A DNA stretch of 64,000 nucleotides, taken from Bradyrhizobium sp. SK17. GTDB lineage: Bacteria > Pseudomonadota > Alphaproteobacteria > Rhizobiales > Xanthobacteraceae. Below are positions 7,807 to 15,571 of this stretch, piece by piece; positions within the stretch are counted from its first letter, which is position 1; every line of letters begins with the position of its first letter. The stretch is from positions 4,603,001 to 4,667,000 of the forward strand of contig NZ_CP025113.1 of NCBI RefSeq assembly GCF_002831585.1, read 5' to 3'. Both the position numbers and the translations under genes were made by a program. The notes under the pieces were generated by a model. The model was not told where the DNA came from. It saw nothing but the letters and a program-made list of their open reading frames with translations, and did no database searches.

Positions 7807-8616
7807 TCAGGACTTTAGTAGCTTCCTAATGCCACGCTTTGCACGTCGTACGCCGGCCGCAATGTTGTTCTTCACGATCTCTGCCGGCATTAGCACCAAG
7901 CCCTTCATTCTCTCTTCCGGTCGGGCTCTGAAGATGGTGCTGTGGCTAGCACCAGTCCAATGTGCCGGGGCCTCCTTGGTGTAGTAGTAAGTTGCAAAAG
8001 ATCGTCGCGGAGCGGGCGCGGAGGGAGAGACCGGGATCACCCCGTGGTAGCTGACCTCGTTGGTTTCAAAGATTACGCAGCGGTTGAATATTGGGTCGAA
8101 TGTCGCTTCGCAGTGCTCTACGTCAGCGTCCCACAACTGGAATTGGCCGCCCCAAGCCTTTTGCCACGGCTCATTGAGATAAAGCAGGAGATTCAATCGC
8201 CGGTGAAGCTGTCTATCCTCGATGAAGTTGAAGTCAACATGAACGTCCAGCCTGCCCCCCGGGCCTGTGATGTGGATGCCGCCGCCGAGCAACTGCTCGT
8301 CAGCAAGGAGATTTGGCATGTTTGTAATATAGGAGAGATCGGCGAGAAACTCTGATGATGCAAGGGCCGTATTCAAGGTGCTGACGGCGCCGGTAAACTT
8401 TCTATAGTCGGAGACTTGGACCTTCTTGCGCTCATTGACCGTTTTGAAGGTCTTACCGAGTTCTAGCGCTGATCCGAAATCGGGATAAGCCGCGACAACG
8501 GCCCTGGCGTCGTCGGCGGGAATAAAGTCATCGATCACGATATGTGGGACAGGCTTTGCTGTCGTAAACTGCTCCCGAAGCTTCTCGCGGTCGAACCGTC
8601 CAAATGGATTGTTCAC
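7807..8616 (-). CDS. 2OG-Fe(II) oxygenase (prolyl-4-hydroxylase-like)
   Basis: The 269-residue protein starts at GTG after a strong GAGGAG ribosome site. It shows the double-stranded beta-helix iron triad: HVDFNF (His and Asp) and SYHGV (distal His). An Arg in RRSFATYYY should bind 2-oxoglutarate. The region RLNLLLYLNEPWQKAWGGQFQLWD is typical of the group of 2OG enzymes found in glycan-modification clusters. The gene follows the SAM methyltransferase by 11 bases, so they are co-transcribed. Hydroxylation of a polysaccharide or a small metabolite is inferred from context. Confidence 0.85.
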   Translation of the reverse strand: MNNPFGRFDREKLREQFTTAKPVPHIVIDDFIPADDARAVVAAYPDFGSALELGKTFKTVNERKKVQVSDYRKFTGAVSTLNTALASSEFLADLSYITNMPNLLADEQLLGGGIHITGPGGRLDVHVDFNFIEDRQLHRRLNLLLYLNEPWQKAWGGQFQLWDADVEHCEATFDPIFNRCVIFETNEVSYHGVIPVSPSAPAPRRSFATYYYTKEAPAHWTGASHSTIFRARPEERMKGLVLMPAEIVKNNIAAGVRRAKRGIRKLLKS

Positions 8617-8627
8617 AACGTATCTCC

Positions 8628-9482
8628 TCAGCTCAAAGCGCTCGCTGACATGAAAGCTGCGTGTTCTTTAATCGTGAGCCCTTTTCTGTTGGCCGGCGAC
8701 TGGCGGGCAGGGTGGTCGAGAACGTGTCCAACGTACATTGCCTGATACCACGCAGCCGCAGCTTTCGGCCTTAACCCTGGCAGGCTTCTATCGCGATCGA
8801 TCTTTCGCATCGCATGCTCGGCATTGAATTCCTCAATTGCCGCGAGCTCGCCGCACCATTTGTTTGCAAAGAAGAAGCTGACGTCGTCGAAATACATGCT
8901 CATCGCGGGAAGGTATTTCTCTGGATCTCCGGTCAGGCATCGGAGCGCTGATTTCGAGGCGCTATAGATATCGACGTCGATTGCGATGAAGCCCAGAGGG
9001 GATTGCGGCCCCAGAGTTCCGGTGAAGCCATCGATCGTCTGGTCGATATTCCCCCATATGATCTCGGCACGACCGCCGATCTTCTTCTCGAGCGATGTCC
9101 GATCTTCCATGGCAAAATCGCCGGGATTCCATATTTCCGGGTGGTCCTTGTAGCTGTCGATCGACGGCAAGCCTGCCCCTGTATCGAAGCCGACAATCCG
9201 GAACGCGACGCCTGTTTCGGCGGTTATCAGTTCCGCACAGTCGATCATGTTGAGCAGTCCACGGCCGCTGGCGACGCCGAACTCGACCACGGTGACGGAA
9301 CTTGCGCCGACGTATCTTGCATGATCGGCTGCGCGCAGCATGCCGTAGACATAATAAGGGCGGCTAACTAGTCCATGGCGCTCGCGAGTCCTGAAGTCGC
9401 CAGTCCGGCCCACCCAGCTATCGACTCCGAGGAAATGTGTCCAAAGCTTCCGCTTGAGACGCAGTGGGAGCGAATCTACCAT
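8628..9482 (-). CDS. Class I SAM-dependent methyltransferase
   Basis: The preferred ATG (9482) gives 284 residues; an in-frame TTG 7 codons upstream is possible, and neither has a strong ribosome site. The SAM-binding glycine motif is VTVVEFGVASGRGLLNMID, followed by IVGFDTGAGLP and the acidic strand GFIAIDVDIYSASKSALRCL. A late DDVSFFF motif could bind a metal, as in TylF-like or catechol-type O-methyltransferases. It is the first gene of the cassette operon. The promoter should lie between 9483 and 9661, outside the right repeat. Confidence 0.75.
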   Translation of the reverse strand: MVDSLPLRLKRKLWTHFLGVDSWVGRTGDFRTRERHGLVSRPYYVYGMLRAADHARYVGASSVTVVEFGVASGRGLLNMIDCAELITAETGVAFRIVGFDTGAGLPSIDSYKDHPEIWNPGDFAMEDRTSLEKKIGGRAEIIWGNIDQTIDGFTGTLGPQSPLGFIAIDVDIYSASKSALRCLTGDPEKYLPAMSMYFDDVSFFFANKWCGELAAIEEFNAEHAMRKIDRDRSLPGLRPKAAAAWYQAMYVGHVLDHPARQSPANRKGLTIKEHAAFMSASALS

Positions 9483-9661
9483 TACAAAAAATCCACGATC
9501 CAAATTAGCTTGAAAAATACTCCACGTTGCTGTGCCCGCCTAGCCCCTTGACAGGCGATAGTTAACTACGGCGGGCTCAGGGTTTGGCGCGTGAAGTCTG
9601 GAGTCGTCACTCTTTATCGCGTCCCGCGATTTGTTCCCGGTTTCGAAGGGAGACCGATGTC

Positions 9662-9852
9662 GCCCGAGCCGACCGGCGTGCTGATCGCGCTCGAGCCGAG
9701 CAAGCACTGAGCGAAGCGCCCGGCACCGCCATCGCCCTCGTGACGGCGACTGCGCCGACATCACCGCAAGAGGTGCCGAAAGTCACATGGCAAATCGGCG
9801 CCGCCTGCGTATCCATCGGTTCGAGGTGGGTATCCAGGCGGTGAGGGGCAGA
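9662..9852 (+). repeat. Direct repeat, right copy (191 bp)
   Basis: This copy matches 6503-6685. It keeps the 16 terminal codons of the 97-residue gene, detached from the rest of that gene, and runs into the A of the ATG of the Myb-like gene. It appears to be the ancestral intergenic region in front of that gene. An ATG at 9658 in frame with the orphan codons creates a 16-residue micro-ORF (9658-9708). Confidence 0.93.
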
Positions 9853-10223
9853 TGGGAATCGTGCGGCGCTGGAGCTCTGACGAGGACGACAAGCTCAGAG
9901 AGCTCGCGAAGGCCGGCAAGAATGCGCTCGAGATCAGCAACGAGCTGACCCGCAGCGCGTCTGCAGTGCGCCGCCGCGCCGAGGTCCTGTCGGTCCTGCT
10001 GATCGCCAAGGCGTTTCGCGCCCGCCCGTCGCACGTCGCCACCCATCTCGAGCGAGTCGCGATCGATGCGATCCGGAATCGCCGATCGTTTCCCGCGGGT
10101 GTCGGCCCCAGCACTATTGCCGGAATGATCGAGAAGGGCTGGATCGTCCCGGAGCTGGGGCGGCGATATCGCGTCACCGACGCCGGCGTCGAGGCGGTGC
10201 GGCGGAAGATTCCCAGCAGCTGA
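9852..10223 (+). CDS. Myb/SANT-like DNA-binding protein
   Basis: The 123-residue protein has an N-terminal homeodomain-like helix-turn-helix (RRWSSDEDDKLRELAKAG, then ALEISNELTRSASAVRRRAEVL) of the kind seen in short alphaproteobacterial SANT/Myb-like proteins. A C-terminal winged-helix-like region ends RRYRVTDAGVEAVRR. It is probably a transcriptional regulator with an unknown target. The ATG overlaps the last base of the right repeat copy, so its promoter lies within the repeat. Confidence 0.72.
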   Translation: MGIVRRWSSDEDDKLRELAKAGKNALEISNELTRSASAVRRRAEVLSVLLIAKAFRARPSHVATHLERVAIDAIRNRRSFPAGVGPSTIAGMIEKGWIVPELGRRYRVTDAGVEAVRRKIPSS

Positions 10224-10241
10224 ACCTCAGGTCGGACTTGA

Positions 10242-11387
10242 TCAGGAAGCCGCCGCCCGATCGCCGAGGTTCAGCTTGCTTTTGTCGCCACCGGCCCAGG
10301 CCAGCGCCTTCGGGTCCATCACCCGGAACCAGAGCGGCGGGATCGCGGCGAGCCCGAACATGCCGGTGTAACCGTTCGGCAGCCGCGGGATGTCGTCGAA
10401 ATCGCGCAGCGACTGGTAGGGACGCATCGGGTTGGCGTGGTGGTCGGAGTGCCGCTGCAAATGCAGCGTCATCAGGTTCGAGACGATGTGGTTGGTGTTC
10501 CAGGAGTGCCGCGGCTCGACCGCCTGGTAGCGGCCGTTCGGCAGTTTCTCGCGCAGCAGGCCGTAGTGCTCGACATAGTTGGCCTGGGTCAGCGCATACC
10601 AGCCGAGGAAATGATGCGCGACGATGAACGGCGCGACCTTCCAGCCGAACAGCGCGATCAACCCGGCCGCCACCACGAGCGTGAGCGCGAAGCCCTGCAG
10701 GATTTCGTTATTGACCGACCAGACCGGCTCGCCGCGCCGGGTCAGCCGTTCGGCTTCGTTGCGCCAGCCGCGCTTGAACGCGCCCGGCAACTCGCGCAGC
10801 GCAAACGCGTAGATCGATTCCCCGAACCGTGCGCTGGCCGGATCCTCTGGCGTTGCGACCCAGGTGTGGTGGCCGCGATTATGCTCGATGCGGAAATGGG
10901 CGTAACCCACCGCGCAATTGGCGAGGGTGCCGAACAGGATGTTGAGCCGGTCCGACTTGTGGCCGAGCTCGTGCCCGATCAGCAATGTGCCGCCGTTGAT
11001 GGTGCCGACGCCGAGCAGCAGTGCGATGTAGGACCACCAAGGCAGCTCCTGGGTGCCGAAGAAGGCGATCAACGCGATGTAGTTGATCCAGGGGAACGCC
11101 ACGCTGAAGCGCGCCAGCCGCAGATAGTATGGATCGGCCTCCATCGCGGCCACCACTTCGGCCGGCGGATTGTGGGTGTCCTCGCCGAACGCGACGTCGA
11201 GCAGCGGGATCAGGATGAAGATGAAGGCGAAGGGGATCAGCGTCACCAGCGGATTGTGCGTCCGCAGGTACAGCCAGTACGACAACAGCGGGATCAGCGG
11301 CGGAATGAACGACAGCATCCACAGATAGCGCTTGCCGTCACGGTAGGTGACGGTTTCGCCAGCGGCATTGGTGCCCGTGAAGATCAT
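10242..11387 (-). CDS. alkB: Alkane 1-monooxygenase (AlkB-type membrane di-iron hydroxylase)
   Basis: AlkB hydroxylates terminal carbons of medium-chain alkanes using O2 and rubredoxin electrons in the inner membrane. The ATG after GGAGGGA gives 381 residues, usual for the family. All histidine motifs are present: HELGHK, EHNRGHH, NYVEHYG and LQRHSDHHA. About six membrane segments precede or separate them. No rubredoxin or rubredoxin reductase gene is in the window, so electron transfer must use proteins encoded elsewhere. A divergent AraC-family regulator lies 156 bases upstream and probably controls it. Confidence 0.94.
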   Translation of the reverse strand: MIFTGTNAAGETVTYRDGKRYLWMLSFIPPLIPLLSYWLYLRTHNPLVTLIPFAFIFILIPLLDVAFGEDTHNPPAEVVAAMEADPYYLRLARFSVAFPWINYIALIAFFGTQELPWWSYIALLLGVGTINGGTLLIGHELGHKSDRLNILFGTLANCAVGYAHFRIEHNRGHHTWVATPEDPASARFGESIYAFALRELPGAFKRGWRNEAERLTRRGEPVWSVNNEILQGFALTLVVAAGLIALFGWKVAPFIVAHHFLGWYALTQANYVEHYGLLREKLPNGRYQAVEPRHSWNTNHIVSNLMTLHLQRHSDHHANPMRPYQSLRDFDDIPRLPNGYTGMFGLAAIPPLWFRVMDPKALAWAGGDKSKLNLGDRAAAS

Positions 11388-11543
11388 CGCATTCCCTCCG
11401 GCATCTCTTCGGGTCGGCATTCGCCATTGTTGTGTGGAGCATGCTGCGAGGTGGCCCGGTGCCGCCAGTTCCCAACAGGCCAATTTTGTGGCATTTTGCG
11501 CCACAACCGCTCAGCCGGACGTGTGCGAGGGAGGGGCCGACAC

Positions 11544-12548
11544 ATGCAGAGATCGGAGACCGATGCCCTTCGGACGCCGGTGTCCGCGGCCTATGCGCGA
11601 GCGCTGGTGCGAACCTTCGGCAAGACACGGAACGAGCGTGAAGCGCTGCTGAAGGGCACGGCTATTCAGCAGGATGCGCTCGACCAGCCCGGCGCGCACA
11701 TGCCGGTGTCGTCGCTGGTGATGCTGGCCGCCAACATCACCCGGGCGCATGGCGAACTGTGGCCGCTGTCGGCCGCGGCGGTGTGGTCGACATCGTTGCA
11801 GGGCGCGCTCGATGTGGCGACCAGGACGGCGCCGACCATCGCGGATGCGCTCAATACCGGCGCGCGTTTCGGATCGACCCGCGCGCCATTCGTTCGCAAC
11901 CGGCTGCGCAAGACCGTGCGCTCGATCCAGATCGAGATCTCCCCTGCCGTCGCGATGGACGACGCGCTCTGGCGCGCCGTGGCGCTGGCGGTGAGCCTCA
12001 ACGTGCACGCGGTCTATGTCGAATTGCTCGAGGACGCGATCGGGCAGGCGACGCTGGAATTTCCCTGGGCTCCGCCCGCGGGCGCGGAGCGTTTGGCGCC
12101 GCATTTTTCCTGCGCGGTGAAGTTCAGCGCCGGCGCTTTCCGCTTCGATGTGCCGAAGCAGCTCTGCGCGCGGCCATCGCCGTTTGCCGATCCGGAATTG
12201 CACGCCAAAGCGATCGAAGCGCTCGAGGCGATCGAGAAGCCGCGTTCGGATGCCGAGGCGCTGACGCGGATCGTCGAGAACCTGATCGCATCGCGCCTGC
12301 CGCATCGCCTCGGCGAAGAGGAGGCGGCGCGCTTGATCGGCACCTCGCAGCGCACCCTGGTGCGGCGGCTGGCGGAAGCCGGCGGCGCGTTCCGCCCGCT
12401 GCTCGACAGCGTGCTGCGCGAGCGGGCGCGGGCGATGCTCGCGGACGGTACGCGGTCGCGCGAGGAGATGGCGGCGGCGCTCGGCTACACCGATGCGACG
12501 AGTTTCAGTCGGGCGTGCCGGCGGTGGTTCGGGGAGAAGGCCGCGTGA
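11544..12548 (+). CDS. AraC-family transcriptional regulator, divergent from alkB
   Basis: The open frame continues far upstream through antisense of alkB, but the ATG at 11544 is the plausible start, giving 334 residues. The N-terminal ~200 residues look like the ArmAraC-type effector domain (SLVMLAANITRAHGELWPL). The C terminus has the double helix-turn-helix (LGEEEAARLIGTSQRTLVRRLAEAGG, then SREEMAAALGYTDATSFSRACRRWFG). The divergent arrangement suggests it activates alkB in response to alkanes or fatty acids, which is inference. Confidence 0.88.
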   Translation: MQRSETDALRTPVSAAYARALVRTFGKTRNEREALLKGTAIQQDALDQPGAHMPVSSLVMLAANITRAHGELWPLSAAAVWSTSLQGALDVATRTAPTIADALNTGARFGSTRAPFVRNRLRKTVRSIQIEISPAVAMDDALWRAVALAVSLNVHAVYVELLEDAIGQATLEFPWAPPAGAERLAPHFSCAVKFSAGAFRFDVPKQLCARPSPFADPELHAKAIEALEAIEKPRSDAEALTRIVENLIASRLPHRLGEEEAARLIGTSQRTLVRRLAEAGGAFRPLLDSVLRERARAMLADGTRSREEMAAALGYTDATSFSRACRRWFGEKAA

Positions 12549-12573
12549 GCATAGCAGTCCGGTTCGCAGCCCG

Positions 12574-12593
12574 GGCGAGCCCAGAGGCTCGCC
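12574..12593 (+). terminator. Hairpin after the AraC gene
   Basis: A perfect 8-bp stem (GGCGAGCC / GGCTCGCC) with a 4-base loop lies 25 bases after the stop. No T run follows, so it may be a weak terminator or simply an mRNA 3' stabiliser. Confidence 0.35.
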
Positions 12594-12614
12594 GACCGGA
12601 CGATGTCGATCCCG

Positions 12615-12701
12615 TCAATGCGTGTGCAAGGCGTCGTAGGCGTGGGCAAAAAATATCGCGGCGCTGAGCAGCAGCAGCGCGACAATGGTCGCTTCCATCA
12701 T
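12615..12701 (-). CDS. 28-residue membrane microprotein
   Basis: A GGGGAAG ribosome site lies correctly before ATG-ATG. The product is MMEATIVALLLLSAAIFF followed by AHAYDALHTH. It is a single hydrophobic helix with a short His-containing tail. I do not recognise a family. The ribosome site, compact gene boundaries and typical membrane-peptide composition support a real gene, but there is no independent evidence. Confidence 0.5.
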   Translation of the reverse strand: MMEATIVALLLLSAAIFFAHAYDALHTH

Positions 12702-12830
12702 GACACTTCCCCACAATTTCTTTGATTATTCGGGGGAGCGTACCGGCCAATTGTTTCCGCCCGGTTTCGCCGGCCGAGGAAAATGGTTTCGCGGCTCTCG
12801 GCACCAGCTGCGACCGTGGCGTCTGAACAA

Positions 12831-12907
12831 TGGCGCGCTCGGAGAGATTCGAACTCCCGACCCTCGGAATCGAAATCCGATGCTCTATCCAGCTGAGCTA
12901 CGAGCGC
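12831..12907 (-). tRNA. tRNA-Arg (anticodon TCG)
   Basis: The reverse strand folds as a complete tRNA. The 7-bp acceptor stem is GCGCTCG/CGAGCGC, the anticodon stem TCGGA/TCCGA encloses the loop TTTCGAT with anticodon TCG, the T-loop is TTCGAAT, and the 3' CCA is encoded. It reads CGA and probably other CGN codons. Confidence 0.97.
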
Positions 12908-13004
12908 GTTGCGGGTCGATTATCAGACTTGGGCGGGCAGGGCCAGCAACCTCGGCAGGGTCTACCGTCGGGACCCAGCCATTGGCGCTAGCCCGCGCAA
13001 CTCC

Positions 13005-13292
13005 TCAGAAGCAGGGATGCCGGCGGCGGTCCTGGCCGATATAGGTGGCCGAACTCTGGTAGCATTTGTTGGTCGCCGGGCCGTCGTAATAGGCGAAGCT
13101 GCCGGCGGTCGGACCCGGGCCGTAATTGTGCAGATAGCTGATGTGGTAGGGCAGGCCCCAATAGGCATGGTGGCGGTGGTGATGCCGGTGGTGGGGATAG
13201 GCGGTGAGGTCGGCCGCGGCCGCCGGGGTGAGGGCCGAAGCGGCCAACGACACGGTCACGGCAAGGGCGGCGTACAGCTTGGTCTTGGTCAT
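13005..13292 (-). CDS. Secreted His-rich small protein
   Basis: GGAGG precedes the ATG of a 95-residue protein with a clear signal peptide (MTKTKLYAALAVTVSLAAS, cleavage near AAAAD). The mature part has a histidine cluster (YPHHRHHHRHHAYWG) and two cysteines (KCYQ and the C-terminal HPCF). It could bind metal in the periplasm, judged only from composition. The longer in-frame start lacks a ribosome site. Confidence 0.65.
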   Translation of the reverse strand: MTKTKLYAALAVTVSLAASALTPAAAADLTAYPHHRHHHRHHAYWGLPYHISYLHNYGPGPTAGSFAYYDGPATNKCYQSSATYIGQDRRRHPCF

Positions 13293-13516
13293 TGGCGGCC
13301 TCCGGCATTCACGCTGGAGCGGCATCCCGGGCCACTCCAGAATCCTCATTACGGCACATTTAACCCGGAAACCGGCCGGAAAGCTGCGGGAAATCAGTCA
13401 CAGCGCGCCAAATTTTGCCTTCTTGCGGATGCTTAACGGATTGCCAACACAGTCCGGCCAGAGTCCTGCGGTCAGGTCCGCCCGGACCCGGCCTTTTCCT
13501 CGGTTTCGAACATTCC

Positions 13517-13963
13517 ATGCGCATCACGCCCCTTGTCGCCCTGCTGCTGTCGGTTCTGGCTGCGACGCCGGCGCGGGCGGTGCTGCACATCACGCGCGAC
13601 CATGGCGGTTATGTCGAGGAGTACAAGGCCAAGTACAAGCAGATCCGCGACCGCCGCGAGCGCGTCGTCATCGACGGCATCTGCAATTCGGCCTGTACGT
13701 TGGTGTTCGGCATCGTGCCGCTGAACAAGATTTGCGTCACGCCGAAGGCCAGCATCGGCTTCCACCAGGCCTATTACGACAAGGCCTTCACCTTCGGCAT
13801 CAAGGTCACCAGCCTCGAGGGCACCTCCGACCTGATGTCCTATTACCCCGATACGGTGAAGGACTGGATCCGCCGCAATGGCGGGCTCACCACCGAGATG
13901 AAGAAGATCAAGAACGGGGTCGATCTCTGGAAGATCGTCGATCCCTGCCCGGAAGAGTGGTAG
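13517..13963 (+). CDS. Periplasmic ClpP/crotonase-fold protein (COG3904-like)
   Basis: The 148-residue product starts with a signal peptide (MRITPLVALLLSVLAATPARA). The core reads RVVIDGICNSACTLVFGI and then ITPKASIGFHQA-like residues (VTPKASIGFHQAYYD). A Ser in the NSAC turn and a His in GFHQ match the serine-histidine arrangement of ClpP-like periplasmic proteins. Whether it is proteolytic is unknown. It stands alone between a divergent secreted protein and small membrane genes. Confidence 0.72.
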   Translation: MRITPLVALLLSVLAATPARAVLHITRDHGGYVEEYKAKYKQIRDRRERVVIDGICNSACTLVFGIVPLNKICVTPKASIGFHQAYYDKAFTFGIKVTSLEGTSDLMSYYPDTVKDWIRRNGGLTTEMKKIKNGVDLWKIVDPCPEEW

Positions 13964-14136
13964 GGCGCTGGCGCTGCGTTTCGTCCGAAGCCATCCTTTG
14001 CCGGCCGGTTTTATTTGGAACCGGGGACCGCTTCGTCGGTTGGCTGCTCATGATGTGTTCATCGTGATGATGCGAATATCCCCATGCGCTAGCCCGGCCG
14101 CCAAGGCGGCGTCGCGGCTTGCAGGATCGGGAGGCC

Positions 14137-14262
14137 ATGATGGCGACCAGAACCAATCTTTCGAAAGCTGAACTTGCACGCAGCCTCGCGGGTGTGGCGT
14201 CGGCGCTGGTACTGACCGGGCTCGCGCTGTTCGCGGCTGCTCACCATCTCAGCGGCGGGTAG
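14137..14262 (+). CDS. 41-residue membrane microprotein
   Basis: GGGAGG precedes ATG-ATG by a usual distance. The product starts MMATRTNLSKAELARS and has one hydrophobic helix (LAGVASALVLTGLALFAAAHH) and a short tail. A GGAAC-N16-GGTT sequence at 14017-14041 resembles an EcfG promoter with one deviation. Function is unknown. Confidence 0.5.
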   Translation: MMATRTNLSKAELARSLAGVASALVLTGLALFAAAHHLSGG

Positions 14263-14316
14263 GGCGCGCGGTACGTCGGCGGCTTGAGGCGCTGACAATC
14301 GTCAGGCACCGACCAC

Positions 14317-14445
14317 TCAGGAGAACCAGAACACCCCGATCAACAGGCCGGCCGCGAATGCCCAAAGCCCGAGGGTGCAGGCCGAGATGACCCGGACGAA
14401 ATTCCGCAAGTCGATGTCTTGTGCGGCGCGGGATCGATCGGTCAA
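14317..14445 (-). CDS. 42-residue membrane microprotein, TTG start
   Basis: A TTG start follows AGGGGG by nine bases. The product, TDRSRAAQDIDLRNFVRV after the start, continues into one strongly hydrophobic helix ending GLLIGVFWFS. The topology mirrors the 41-residue gene just upstream on the other strand. A non-ATG start and the lack of homologue evidence keep this tentative. Confidence 0.38.
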   Translation of the reverse strand: MTDRSRAAQDIDLRNFVRVISACTLGLWAFAAGLLIGVFWFS

Positions 14446-14607
14446 TTGCAGACACCCCCTGCGGCGGCAGCCTTTGACATGTCTCGGAGAGAGCCTGTTC
14501 CGGATCGATGCCCAAATGAAGGCAAAATCCGGTCACGCTGGATCACGCATCTGCGAGCGCCGGCCGCCCAGCGCCCTTGGAATGCCGTCCTGCCGGCGCC
14601 GCGCTGA

Positions 14608-15417
14608 TCAGGCTGCGAAAGCCGGGCTGCCGCCTTGCACGATGTCGCTGAGATATTTCGCCGGCGGCTTGCCGAGCGCCTTCTTGAACATCGTGATGAA
14701 CGCGGTGACCGATTCATAGCCGAGTTCGGTCGAGACCTGCTGGACGCTCGCGCCGGCCGAAAGCTCGCGCAAGGCCACGATCAGATGCAATTGCTGGCGC
14801 CAGCGTCCGAATGTCAGGCCGGTTTCCCGCAGGATCAGACGCGCGAGGCTGCTCTCGCTGAGCGCCATTCGGTCGGCCCATTCGGCCATCGTGCTGCGAT
14901 CGGACGGATCGTCGGCGAGCGCCGCTGCGATCCGCTGCACGCGCGGTTCGGTCGAGATCGGCAGATGCAGCCGCTGGATCGGCATGCGCGGCAACTCGCT
15001 CAGCAGCAATTGCGCGACGAGAGGCGCATTGCCGTGATCCGGCAGCATGTGATCCGAAAGCGCGATGATGAGCTCGCGCAGCAGTGGTGAGATCGACAAG
15101 GTGCAGCAGCGGTCGGGCAATTCGGCCGCGCCGGGTTCGACGAAGACAAACAGGATCCGCGCGTTGGCGGTCGCGATATTGGTATGGCGCGTACCGCCGG
15201 GGAGCCAGACGCCGCAATGCGGCGGCACCATCCACAGCCCGTCAGGAACGCGGCACATCACGCCGCCGCCGAGTGCAAAGACCAACTGACCCTTCCGGTG
15301 GGCGTGTTCGGCCGCCTCGGCCCTGTTCTCGGTGATGTCGAGGCGGACCGCGATGGCCGGGGCTGCCACGTCATCGGGATCGAGGTCCGGCCAGGGATAG
15401 CGAAGCTGGAAGCCCAT
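14608..15417 (-). CDS. AraC-family regulator, NimR-like
   Basis: The open frame runs on into antisense of the MFS gene, but ATG 15417 starts a normal AraC protein of 269 residues. An N-terminal cupin (AEAAEHAHRKGQLVFALGG, then WLPGGTRHTN) precedes the DNA-binding domain (MAEWADRMALSESSLARLI, then SVQQVSTELGYESVTAFITMFKKALG). In E. coli the same family (NimR/YeaM) lies beside and represses the CynX/NimT-type exporter gene nimT. The identical pairing here, divergent by 154 bases, supports control of the neighbouring transporter. Confidence 0.85.
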   Translation of the reverse strand: MGFQLRYPWPDLDPDDVAAPAIAVRLDITENRAEAAEHAHRKGQLVFALGGGVMCRVPDGLWMVPPHCGVWLPGGTRHTNIATANARILFVFVEPGAAELPDRCCTLSISPLLRELIIALSDHMLPDHGNAPLVAQLLLSELPRMPIQRLHLPISTEPRVQRIAAALADDPSDRSTMAEWADRMALSESSLARLILRETGLTFGRWRQQLHLIVALRELSAGASVQQVSTELGYESVTAFITMFKKALGKPPAKYLSDIVQGGSPAFAA

Positions 15418-15571
15418 TCTGTGACCGAATTTAGCGATCGATAGAGCAGATATATAAATTCTTGCGGGCACCGAGTCGATAGTTTCGCGGCCGTGAATGG
15501 CCGGTGCGTTTTCGCACGAAGCGAATGCGGCGAGACGCCAATTCCGGGCAAAGGGCCTCCAGGAGCATGCG

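Noticed and set aside
6686..9661. Search for a transposase or integrase inside the repeat-flanked cassette
   Set aside because: None of the three genes or remaining frames shows DDE, HUH or tyrosine recombinase motifs; the mobile origin rests on repeats and composition only.
10437..11543. 369-codon extension of the AraC gene through alkB antisense
   Set aside because: AraC homologues start near 11544; the upstream part is antisense of alkB and has no domain.
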